This document shows, one piece after another, positions 49,405 to 58,012 of a DNA stretch of 64,000 bases. The translations under genes and the position numbers were made by a program. Each line of letters starts with the position of its first letter. Within the stretch, counting starts at the first letter, position 1. Source of the DNA: Polytrichum commune. Its lineage: Eukaryota > Streptophyta > Polytrichopsida > Polytrichales > Polytrichaceae. The notes under the pieces are model-generated. The model had not been told where the DNA came from and searched no databases. It saw only the letters and a program-made list of their open reading frames with translations. Location of the stretch: positions 15,177,501-15,241,500 of the forward strand of contig OX485805.1 in the NCBI GenBank assembly GCA_950295325.1, written 5' to 3'.

Positions 49405-50406
49405 CTACTGTGGCTGGGCATCGTCGTTTTCCGGGATCATCGCGCTTCTAGTCTTAACAGTGCGTCGGTTCTGCTTCTTGGGGCAGTTTATAGCCTTGTG
49501 ACCTTCTCCTCCGCAATATAAACATAATCCTTCTTCCATTCGTCGTTTCTTTTCTTCTGGAGTAAGAGTTCTGACACGTGCCGTTTCAATTTGCATGTCT
49601 TCTGCTTCCAAATGTGAATCCAAGCTCCTTGCTGTCATAGTTGCATTGTAACGAGTCGCTTGGTGTCTTGGACGTTGGTCTTGGCGACGTTGGAATAGAC
49701 GGTTGTCACACTTTACAGCTTGGCTAATGGCTTCGTTGAGTGTTTGCGGATTTGGAAGAGTTAACAGCAAGTCCTTCACATCATCCCTCAAACCCCAATA
49801 AAACTGACTCACCAACGCCTCTTCACCCCAATTGATGTCACTCGCCAATTGTCTGAAATCTGATGCATAGACTAATGCAGAGCGTGCCCCTTGTCGTAGT
49901 GACCGAATTTTGGTTGTAGCCCATCGGACCTTGTCATGTTCGCCAAATGCTTCTGTAAATGCCCCCAAGAATGTCTTAAAGTTGCTCAAAATTAACGATT
50001 GTTTCTCAAACAAGGGAGCAAACCATGACAGAGCTTGCCCTGTAAGCAATGTTCCAACAAGCCCAACACGCGCCTCTTCCGTTGGATAGCGTTCGGGCTG
50101 TAAAACTGTTATTAATCTAATTTGATTTAAGAAACCTCGAAACTTGGAACGCGTTCCATCGAACTTGTCAGGATGGCTAACTCGAGGTTCCTTCCATTGT
50201 AGCATTATTTGGTTTTGTTGACTCGAAGGTAAAGATACTTCATCTAGTGCAAAATTTTGGGTTTGATATATTCCAGAAGGCGCTATGACAGATGCTCCTT
50301 CGTTGTAAAGCCCTGCCATGATTCCTTCAATCTCTGCAGTCCTATGTGACAACGAAGCAAGAACATTGATGATGCCATCTAATTTGGAATCTAAACTTTC
50401 AGCCAT
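49405..50406 (-). CDS. Chromovirus Gag with CCHC zinc knuckle, 333 aa
   Basis: The start is the ATG at 50406 (MAESLDSKLDGIINVL); the longer frame upstream lacks an ATG. Capsid-like core: KFDGTRSKFRGFLNQIRLI through GTLLTGQALSWFAPL and FGEHDKVRWATTKIRSLRQG. Nucleocapsid: CLYCGGEGHKAINC, a CX2CX4HX4C knuckle. It ends at a TGA-type stop before the protease. It binds genomic RNA and builds the particle. Uninterrupted. Confidence 0.9.
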   Translation of the reverse strand: MAESLDSKLDGIINVLASLSHRTAEIEGIMAGLYNEGASVIAPSGIYQTQNFALDEVSLPSSQQNQIMLQWKEPRVSHPDKFDGTRSKFRGFLNQIRLITVLQPERYPTEEARVGLVGTLLTGQALSWFAPLFEKQSLILSNFKTFLGAFTEAFGEHDKVRWATTKIRSLRQGARSALVYASDFRQLASDINWGEEALVSQFYWGLRDDVKDLLLTLPNPQTLNEAISQAVKCDNRLFQRRQDQRPRHQATRYNATMTARSLDSHLEAEDMQIETARVRTLTPEEKKRRMEEGLCLYCGGEGHKAINCPKKQNRRTVKTRSAMIPENDDAQPQ

Positions 50407-50666
50407 CCTAAAGTCTTGATCTCCGACTATCCCACGAAAGGAGAACAACGGTTTGATAAGAGAACAATATTGGTTTAGAGGAAGGTACTCCGCAACCTCT
50501 AAAACGCCTTAAGACTCTGAGAAGAGGGGTAATCCACGCTCGTCAAGAGGAATAAGACTCCAATACTGAGGTGGAAGAAGTATCAGTTAGAGGAGGGTAG
50601 TCCGCAACCTCTAAAGCACTAGTACACTTTCAAAAGAGGGGTAATCCGTTCTCTAAGAAATGACTA
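50407..50666 (-). repeat. Chromovirus leader with ~120-bp direct duplication
   Basis: CCGCAACCTCTAAA...AGAGGGGTAATCC occurs twice (~50490-50540 and ~50610-50660) between PBS and gag. Confidence 0.65.
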
Positions 50667-50678
50667 GCTCTGATACCG
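50667..50678 (-). other. Primer binding site, initiator-Met tRNA type
   Basis: Minus strand CGGTATCAGAGC differs at one base from TGGTATCAGAGC, the usual plant iMet-tRNA complement, and lies one base past the LTR end. Confidence 0.8.
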
Positions 50679-50860
50679 GTGAGAATGCAGTCTCGACAAA
50701 TTGTCAGGGACACAAGAATGAGCAATGAGAGATTAAGTACTAGAAAACAAAATCACTAGGAAACTTGGATTAATAAGAAGAGTACACGATCAACACGCAG
50801 AGAGGTGGATTAGAGTCCTAAGGAGTGCGTTGTCGAGACTGAAGAATTCTTCAGCATCGA

Positions 50861-50873
50861 CTCCTATATATAC
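50861..50873 (-). promoter_or_regulatory. LTR TATA box
   Basis: Minus strand GTATATATAGGAG, about 180 bp from the LTR start; the likely element promoter. Confidence 0.65.
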
Positions 50874-50891
50874 TTCTAGAGTCAACTCGTA

Positions 50892-51035
50892 AGCTTCTAC
50901 AGAAGGTTCTACCAACTTCCATTAGAGGTTTCTAGAAGGTTCTAGAAGCTTGTTACTAGAATGTTCTAGAATGTTTTAGAAAGTTCTAGAGAGTTCATTC
51001 TAGAGTGTTCTAGAAACTTGTCCTTAGAAGGTTCC
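50892..51035 (-). promoter_or_regulatory. Heat-shock-element cluster in the LTR
   Basis: Alternating TTC and GAA at 5-bp spacing. The core at 50930-50952 is TTCTAGAAGGTTCTAGAAGC, a multi-unit perfect HSE (nTTCnnGAAnnTTCnnGAAn). Further TTCTAGAA-type pairs fill the rest. The cluster lies 20-165 bp upstream of the TATA box, the position of HSEs in heat-activated promoters. Confidence 0.7.
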
Positions 51036-51053
51036 AAAACTATGTCCCTAACA

Positions 51054-51710
51054 CATTGTTGGTCTTGTGGACATGCGGGTCACGCTAAGAATGATTGTCC
51101 TTTGAAGCAAAGACAAGCCCAGACCGTCGATAATCCGAAGTGGAAATCATTTGTTTCCGCAAAGGATTCGATGAAGGGATGGGTAAGCATTTACCCAAGC
51201 AGTTGACGTGTTCCCATTGTGGGTGGAATAATCACACGGTGGATAACTGCTTCGCTCTCCATCCAGAAAAACATCATTCTTTTGATCGGGAGAAGGCGTT
51301 GGAAGGAGAGATTGAAGCATTGGAGGAGAGGTTCAAAAGTTTGGCGTTATCTGGCCAAATCTTGGACTCACCGTCCTCCTCCACCGCTAAGGCTAGTTCT
51401 CCCACTCCGGATTATTATATGTTCGGAGCCGCGGGAGAAATGGTGAGTTCCACAACATTGATACGGGCTCAATCCGTGTCATGAGCCACGCCCTCGACCA
51501 CAAAGAAGTCTGTGAAGAGCTTACGAGCTCGGGGCAATGGTCCCGCGGATCAGATTGGCCAGGCTTGTCTGCCATTATCTTTTGGATTGGCGGATGCGGT
51601 CCAATCTGTAAGTGGTCGTCATTTGAGCTTGGAGGCTTCGAATCCAACGACTGGCATGGTGCACACTTTGGCATCCAAAGTGTTGCATACGCCTTTGTTC
51701 ACGGCGATGG
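51054..51710 (+). pseudogene. Gag region with two zinc knuckles
   Basis: Knuckles CWSCGHAGHAKNDC (~51057-51098) and CSHCGWNNHTVDNC (~51209-51250) both fit CX2CX4HX4C but lie in different frames. A Glu-rich helix (EGEIEALEERFKSLALS) and a Ser/Thr-rich linker follow. A third frame (from ~51500) continues to the solo LTR and resumes at 52685. Upstream Gag is missing. Confidence 0.75.
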
Positions 51711-52684
51711 TGTCGCGCACCTCTCCATGAGGAGTGGCCGAAACACCATGGGCACAAGGGGGACCCCGGAGTGACACCCGGGACTTGTGGCGCCGTTGGT
51801 GAGAGGGCCCAAGTGATCCTAGTGTGGGTGAGGGCCCCGGGCGTTGGGAACGCCTCCCACCCACGGAGACTAGGAGGCACAAGGGTAAGGCCATGAGCTA
51901 TGCGTAGCTCATGGCGTGGTGATTCTAGAATGCTCAAGAACACCTCAATCGGAGGTGTGAGCTAGGAGTTATGGCCATTTGAGTGGGGCGCTGTCCCGGG
52001 ACAGCGCCCTGGTGCAGCAGTGCCTGGGAGTGACTCCCGGGACTGCCAAGGTTCAAAGAGGCATAACGTCCTCATAACTTGCCCAAATAGGGCAAGTGAG
52101 GAGTCCATCGGCATCTACGTGAAGCGTAGATGAAGATGGAGTGGTTGGTTGCTGGAATCAGACATCATACAAGGAAGTTATGATGGTCTGAAGCTGCTAG
52201 AGGCTTCTTAGCCCAGCGGCTAAGGGAGAATGTCCACTTGGCCCCAACTCTTGGTGGAGAGACAAGAGGTTGGTTGACGGTGGGGTAGGGGCCCCGTGTA
52301 AAGTCCTAGAGGCTTATATGGGTGAGGTGGTGTGGCCTCACCCACCCGAGGCCGAACGGCAAGGCCTCCATGGGCATTGGCCCATTGTGAGGCCATAGTT
52401 GCCTAGTATGGTTCGGGTTGTTGTAGTGTTGCTCCGGCAATGCGATGATCAACATGGGATTGGACTTCCCATGGATGGAAGTCCACATCTAGGAATGGGT
52501 TACCGATTAAGGGGTGAGTCCCGAAAGCAAAATAGGAGGGTTGGTTCCCTCCTATGAACTATAAGGTCCGGGGTAGGAGGAGCTAATCATTAGCATGGCG
52601 GAATGCGAATGGTTAGCACTCGTAACCTTTGCTAGAATTGAAAATTGGCAAGATTGTCAAGGGGGGCTAGCAAGGGTTGCGACA
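51711..52684 (+). mobile_element. Solo LTR, copy B (974 bp, TSD GATGG)
   Basis: Begins TGTCGCGCACC and ends GGTTGCGACA, with the perfect direct repeat GATGG on each side. Same family and orientation as copy C, nearly identical to it, and inverse to copy A. It interrupts the gag-protease part of the methyltransferase element; the reading frame resumes beyond it. Confidence 0.92.
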
Positions 52685-53408
52685 GATGGAGTGGTCGTCG
52701 CCAGAATTCCAACCTGCTAAGGTTTTCCACTTAGCGGGTAGGATTTTGGAAGGGAAGGCATCCTCACCTTCTCTGACCGTGGCCCAAGCCACCACGGACA
52801 TCCTTGCTTTTGAAGACCCCGATGAAGTGGCCATACGGCGAGCGAGGCTTGCCGCATAGACCATTGCGTCTTTTGACACACACACCTCAGATGACAGGGG
52901 GCCGACCACGTCTTATGACTCACCACAATCCGCGGGAGCAGCTTATCTGTCTGATGTAGCTACTAGACTTGCTCGCGAGTGCCGCGGCATTTGACCCGGT
53001 GTCGTGTGTATGGTGAATGATACCGATATTTTGGTGGTCAGTCGGACTAGGGGCAATGCCACTCAGGTTGCTCCATGTTGTGTGATGATGGATTCAAGGG
53101 CACAGCCAGTTATGATTGGCAAGAAGCTTGCCCAAGTGTTGGGATTGGCTGCCGAGGACTTGGCTCCTTGTCCATTCACCATTGTCACATCCGTTGGTCA
53201 TGTGGAGCGGGCCACAAGTTATACTCGGGAGCCATTACAGCTTAGCTTCCGAGTGAAGCCTGGAGATTCACCCACACCTCTTTTTCTTAGGTGTGCGGTG
53301 AGGAATGCGACCAACTATGACATTTTAGTTGCTCAGCAAGCACTTTATCCTCTCGGTTTTGATTTAGACAACTGGACTGAGGAGGCTTGGATCCAACCAG
53401 GTTGGTAA
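52685..53408 (+). pseudogene. Retropepsin-like aspartic protease of the methyltransferase element
   Basis: A linker (PAKVFHLAGRILEGKASS...) leads to the protease: MMDSRAQPVMIGKKLAQVLGL holds the catalytic Asp with DSG changed to DSR. YDILVAQQALYPLGFDLDNW matches the family's second half (ILG-like). Stops occur near 52858 and 52993, and a frame change follows 53404. Polyprotein processing would be its role; the current copy is inactive. Confidence 0.75.
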
Positions 53409-53496
53409 CTTGGTCGTCTGGAGATGGCCACATGGAACTTATTCTTGTAGCATTCGCAGCGGCCGCAACCATCGCACGTTTATCCATGGTCTTTAG

Positions 53497-54742
53497 ATGC
53501 AGTGCTATTGTGGATACATTGCTTTAAATTATGGATCCGCATTATTGGAGGAGTCATTGGCATTTATGGGGAGTGTTGAAGACCCACGAGAGATGACATC
53601 TAAGAATGCCTTGATACGCCATCCCAAGGATCATTTACCACCGTGGCGTGATTCCGCCGGCTTATTCGGAAGGTGTGAGGACATTGTCCTCTCTCTCGAT
53701 TCTACCACACCATTTATACCGGATACTCCATCCACGTTGGCACGTCCTATTTTGTGGCGCCCTTCAAACACTGTAACTACTTTGGTGGAATTGTTTGGGG
53801 GCATCGGCACAGGATTAGCAGCCGTATTGGAGGCTCGCCTCACGGTCAAACAATATGTCTATGTGGACAACTCTCTAGTGTCCACCCGTGTGGCTCGTCA
53901 CCATCTTCACGGGTTGATGGTATTGTACCCACAACAGTTACACCCAATTGCCATTCGTGGGTATTTTTCACGTTTCCCTCGTGATGTCACACTCATTAGT
54001 GAGGCCGACTTACGACACTTGGGCCCGGTGGATATGGTGATTGCGGGATGGCCATGCCAAGGCCATTCACGTGCTGGAGCAGGCCGAGGTTTAGAAGATC
54101 CCACGCCTAGCCTTTTTTGGGACCTCATCCGGCTTATGCAGTGGTGGTTTACCCACCAACCTTCCCCTCCAGCGTATATCTTCAAGAATGTACCTTTGTT
54201 GGGAGACTCTCGGGACAAGGTGTTGGAAGGCGGTCATTATGTCCGTCAATACCTTGGAGATCCCATTTTTGTGGATGCTGCGAGCATTGGTTCTTATACC
54301 TACCGGCCTCGGTGGATTTGGACCAACCTCATACCGTCATCTATTTTAGCTAGAGCATTTTTTGCAGTGCCTCCACCTTTGGATAAGAAGGTGGATGACA
54401 TCTTGGATCCAAACCAGACCTCTTTGCCGGTTGTTCGAGATGATTTATCCCCGTTGGCATTGGTCAACAAAGTGGGGGCACCACGGAGGGCCTTTCCCAC
54501 TTTTATGACGTTTCCACAGTCATTCGCATTCCACGATCGGGGACCGGGTATGGTGTGGGATGCTAACACCAAAATCCACACCGAACCGTTGGCTGACCAA
54601 TGGGAGCGGGCCATCGGATTCCGCACTGGCACCACCGCAGCTCCTGGCCTTTCCGAGGGCCAACAACGCTTCGTGTAGGCCAAGCCATGGATCTTTATAC
54701 CATGGTGTGGACTATTGGTTTATGCCTTGCATTGCAACGGCA
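53497..54742 (+). pseudogene. Retrotransposon-borne C5 cytosine DNA methyltransferase
   Basis: The frame is open from 53497 to 54678 (393 codons). Motif I: LVELFGGIGTGLAAVL (residues ~96-111). Motif II-like: YVYVDNS. Motif IV: VDMVIAGWPCQGHSRAG, with catalytic Cys at residue 187. Motif VI: YIFKNVP, where the ENV Glu is Lys. Motif VIII: YRPRWIWTNL. Late motifs: FPTFMTFPQSF and ERAIGFRTGTT. After the stop, a -1-type shift recovers QAMDLYTMVWTIGLCLALQ, the expected C-terminus. RPRWIWTN recalls the DNMT3/DRM branch. It sits directly after the protease in a gag-pol order, not in a host gene. Transfer of methyl from AdoMet to cytosine is the family role; Glu to Lys plus the frameshift make this copy unlikely to work. 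Retrotransposon-encoded DNMTs have been reported from dinoflagellates and a charophyte alga. Confidence 0.88.
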
Positions 54743-54883
54743 TCATGGTGACCAGTTGTTCTCTCTGGGGGCAGAGGATTCTGGTCAGGGGGCACATCGG
54801 TCCACATCCATGGAGGAAGAAATTGAGGTCATGGTTGGAGAAGCCAAACGAATTTGTCGATTCAAGCAGCAGGTGATGAAGGA

Positions 54884-55857
54884 GTGTCGCGCACCTCTCC
54901 ATGAGGAGTGGCCGAAACACCATGGGCACAAGGGGGACCCCGGAGTGACACCCGGGACTTGTGGCGCCGTTGGTGAGAGGGCCCAAGTGATCCTAGTGTG
55001 GGTGAGGGCCCCGGGCGTTGGGAACGCCTCCCACCCACGGAGACTAGGAGGCACAAGGGTAAGGCCATGAGCTATGCGTAGCTCATGGCGTGGTGATTCT
55101 AGAATGCTCAAGAACACCTCAATCGGAGGTGTGAGCTAGGAGTTATGGCCATTTGAGTGGGGTGCTGTCCCGGGACAGCGCCCTGCTACAGCAGTGCCTG
55201 GGAGTGATTCCCGGGACTGCCAAGGTTCAAACAGGCATAACTTCCTCAGCACTTGCCCGAATGGGGCAAGCGAGGAGTCCATCGGCATCTACGTGAAGCG
55301 TAGATGAAGATGGAGTGGTTGGTTGCTGGAATCAGACATCATACAAGGAAGTTATGATGGTCTGAAGCTGCTGGGGGCTTCTAGGCCCAGCGGCTAAGGG
55401 AAAATGTCCACTTGGCCCCAACTCTTGGTAGAGAGACAAGAGGTTGGTTGACGGTGGGGTAGGGGCCCCGCGTAGAGTCCTAGAGGCTTATATGGGTGAG
55501 GTGGTGTGGCCTCACCCACCCGAGGCCGAACGGCACGGCCTCCATGGGCATTGGCCCATTGTGAGGCCATAGTTGCCTAGTATGGTTCGGGTTGTTGTAG
55601 TGTTGCTCCGGCAACGCGATGATCAACATAGGATTGGACTTCCATGGATGGAAGTCCACATTGGGGAAATGGGTTACCGACTAAGGGGTGAGTCCCGAAA
55701 GCAAAGTAGGAGGGTTGGTTCCCTCCTATGAACTATTGGTCCGGGGTAAGAGGAGCTATCCATTAGCATGGCGGAATGCGAAGGGTTAGCGACTCGTAAC
55801 CTTTGCTAGAATTGAAAATTGGCAAGATTATTAAGGGACCTAGCAAGGGTTGCGACA
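54884..55857 (+). mobile_element. Solo LTR, copy C (974 bp, TSD AGGAG)
   Basis: TGTCGC...GCGACA ends with the perfect 5-bp repeat AGGAG on each side. It splits the linker between methyltransferase and the pre-RT region; coding-like sequence (QQVMKE before, LRAQRVYTAL after) joins across it in frame. The frames of 110 and 68 codons inside are shared with copies A and B and regarded as chance. Confidence 0.92.
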
Positions 55858-56200
55858 AGGAGCTTCGAGCTCAACGGGTTTATACTGCTTTGGCTTCTTC
55901 ACCTCTGGTGGTGGCTTCATCATCACATATTGGTGGTGATGAAGAGGGGATGGACTCTATTGCTAGCACGGAGGGTGGGGGCATGGTTAATGCCTCCTCC
56001 TCTCATTAGCAGTTAGAGTTTGTGCCAGCACCAGGTGGTTTTCTCCTAGTGGAGAGGGAGACCACAGAGTTTGATGATTGGCCATTGGAATTGGGCCTTC
56101 ATCTCACTGGTGCTGAGGCACAGAAAGTACGAGCATTTATTCGCTGGTGTGTCGAGGTGTGTTGTTTATGTGTGACTTTGCTATGTTTTAGTGTTGTTTG
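55858..56200 (+). pseudogene. Post-methyltransferase linker of the element, truncated before RT
   Basis: RVYTALASSPLVVASSS is a Ser/Gly-rich linker, then after a stop PAPGGFLLVERETTEFDDW and HLTGAEAQKVRAFIRWCVEV. The last block has the look of the segment before RT in gypsy pol. Coding character is lost after ~56160. Confidence 0.5.
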
Positions 56201-56424
56201 TTAGTGGTGATTGGTACTTGAGCTGTAGTGACACACGATTGCTATTTACACGACAATGCTCTGAATATTTAACATTGTCACATCCTTTTTTAGTATAATA
56301 TTTGAATTAGTGCACTTGGTGAGATATATAATATGTAGTTGGGACATGACACTGCAAACCGATAAGAATCTAAACTGATCCAAATTGATTGTCAAAAGAA
56401 ACAGTGGCTTCTAGGCAAAAGAAG
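56201..56424. other. Spacer, no gene recognised
   Basis: AT-rich sequence between the retroelement fragment and the hAT element. Confidence 0.4.
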
Positions 56425-56704
56425 AAGGGTAGCAGGGTTGTCTATCGCAACGTCATGACGGTGTCGTGCCGTCATGTCGTGTCGTGTCGTGACGGACCCC
56501 TCCGTCACGACACAATAGGGTCCACGTAGGGTCAACATAGGGGGAACGGACTAGGGTGGGTAAAATACTTACCTTCTTGCCAAGGTGGCGTCCTATGTGG
56601 CAGAAAACGCCGACGTGGTCGTGGATATGCCTAGCGCCAGGTAAATCATTTTGCCATTTTGTTTACCATTTTGTTAAAATCAAAGTAGTAAAAAACGCCT
56701 AAGG

Positions 56705-57205
56705 AGGGTGTGGGGCGGACGGGGGTGGGGGGGGGAACGGAGCGGACGGGGGGGGGGGGGGGGAAACGGAGCGGACGGAGTCGGGAACGGGGGCGGACGG
56801 GGGGAACGGGAGCGGACCGGGGGGGGGGGAACGGAGCGGACGGAGTCGGGAACGGGGGCGGACGGAGGGGGGGGAAATTTTTTTTAAAAAAAATGGGGCG
56901 GACGGGGGAGCGGACGGAGGGGCGGACGGGGGGGAACGGGGCGCGGACAGGGGGGAACGGGGCGCGGACGGGGGGGAACGGGAGCGGACGGAGGGGGGGG
57001 AATTTTTTTTTTTTAAATGGGGCGGACGGGGAAAGGGGGGGGGGGGGAAAAAAAAAAAAAAACTGGGGCGGACGGGGGAGCGGACGGAGGGGCGGACGGG
57101 GGGGAACGGGGCGCGGACGGGGGGGGGAACGGGGCGTACGGGGTTGGGAACGGAGCGGACGGGGTCGGGAACAGGGGCGGACGGGGGGGGCGGACGGGCT
57201 CTAGT
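56705..57205 (+). repeat. G-rich minisatellite (GGAGCGGACGGGG-type units)
   Basis: About 500 bp of irregular tandem units based on GGGCGGACGGGGGGAACG, with runs of up to ~14 G and short A/T runs. Every unit offers several G tracts, so G-quadruplexes could form on this strand. It reads as a Gly/Arg-rich open frame, which is a by-product. Confidence 0.9.
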
Positions 57206-57347
57206 AAATTTTTCCCCACTTTACCTTTACTTTGCTGACATGTCATCACACGTGGACATTGTAAATCCTACGTGTCTGAATTGGGTTAATGTAATTACAC
57301 AAAAAAATCGGTAAAATTCAAGTCCGTCAGGATAAAGACAGCATCCG

Positions 57348-57402
57348 GCATAATGTCGTGACGGATACGTGTCGTGACGGCACGACATTATGCCGGGATT
57401 AC
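57348..57402. repeat. Subterminal palindrome of the hAT element
   Basis: GGCATAATGTCGTGACGG and its reverse complement face each other around a short centre; the same palindrome is kept in the second copy near 63125-63170. It may be a transposase-binding site. Confidence 0.7.
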
Positions 57403-57439
57403 CCTCCGTCACGACACAATAGACAACCCTGAAGGGTAG

Positions 57440-58012
57440 GACATGACTGCAGTACTATATTGCCTTTCACAACCACCAGATCGACAGATGTGCTCATAAG
57501 CAAAATATGTAGTATGAATTATGTAATATAATTGCATTCCAAATAATTAAGATATTATTACGCATACATTATTCATATAATTATATTTAATTGTACATAA
57601 TTATGTGTAATATGAATTAAGTACATGTGATATTCCTTTACTAATGTAATAGAAATTAAAGTCAACATTAGCCGCCTGATTGTTCCACACGATTCTAAAA
57701 TTCGACCTATGGAAGAGGAAGTTGTTGCCCCCATGTAGTGTCGAATTTAACAAGGACATTATCATAGATGGCCTCCCTCTTTAAGTCTTTGAGATCTTTT
57801 TTCCAAACAATTCTAGCATAGTCAAGAAGACCTCACCAAAAAGTTTGCTTCCCCTTCACCTTGCACTAGCACCCCCTCTACGTAAGTAGCTCTCCATAAT
57901 TAGCAATCCCACTCATAGCAAAGCCTTAGTTTCTTCTAATTTTCTGACATTTTGACATAAATTGCGAAACTGCCATGCAAGCAAGGAGCTAGAAATACAA
58001 GGAGGAGAGTCC
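57440..58012. other. AT-rich 3' flank of the terpene cyclase gene
   Basis: No gene was recognised; it probably includes the 3' UTR of the minus-strand gene. Confidence 0.4.

Larger units (their letters stand above)
45893..51053 (-). mobile_element. Ty3/gypsy chromovirus (Tcn1-like), decayed, 3' LTR missing
   Basis: Minus-strand order is 5' LTR, PBS, gag with CCHC knuckle, aspartic protease, RT-RNase H, integrase and chromodomain, the layout of chromoviruses. The RT wording (PFGPIYNLSQTEL..., YVVIYLDD-type active site, PLPLISGLLDQL) resembles Tcn1-group elements known from fungi and seedless plants. Protease and integrase carry stops or frameshifts. A purine tract GAAGGGAGGGAGAG sits at the end (45893-45908), where a 3' LTR should begin, but the following sequence does not match the 5' LTR. 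The right edge abuts the methyltransferase element at base 51054, as if one inserted into or recombined with the other. Confidence 0.9.
50680..51053 (-). repeat. 5' LTR of the chromovirus (374 bp)
   Basis: On the minus strand it starts TGTTAGGGACATAG and ends ATTCTCA, with TG...CA ends, and is followed by the PBS. It contains a TATA box and, upstream of it, a dense TTCTAGAA array. Confidence 0.8.
51054..56200 (+). mobile_element. LTR-retrotransposon fragment encoding a C5 DNA methyltransferase
   Basis: Plus-strand remains of a gag-pol polyprotein: two CCHC knuckles, retropepsin, C5 cytosine methyltransferase, then a short region (HLTGAEAQKVRAFIRWCVEV) like that leading into RT. RT, RNase H and integrase are absent. 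The 5' end is cut exactly at the chromovirus LTR edge; the 3' end fades after ~56.2 kb. Two solo LTRs of one unrelated family interrupt it. The protease next to the methyltransferase in one reading direction supports a pol fusion rather than a host gene. Confidence 0.85.
56433..57431. mobile_element. hAT-type non-autonomous element (999 bp, 8-bp TSD)
   Basis: 13-bp TIRs CAGGGTTGTCTAT and ATAGACAACCCTG, flanked by the perfect 8-bp repeat AAGGGTAG (56425-56432 and 57432-57439). An 8-bp TSD and CAGGG ends are typical of hAT. Subterminal GTCGTGACGG palindromes occur at both ends. There is no transposase; the middle is a G-rich minisatellite. Confidence 0.92.

Noticed and set aside
53497-54742. 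Methyltransferase as a host DRM/DNMT gene
   Set aside because: It directly follows a retropepsin and zinc knuckles on the same strand with no host-type UBA or PWWP domain or introns.
51711-55857. Solo LTRs B and C as the two LTRs of one element carrying the methyltransferase
   Set aside because: Each has its own different 5-bp target duplication, so they are independent insertions.
56710-57204. 164-codon Gly/Arg-rich frame and its antisense Pro-rich frame
   Set aside because: They are translations of the G-rich minisatellite, not genes.
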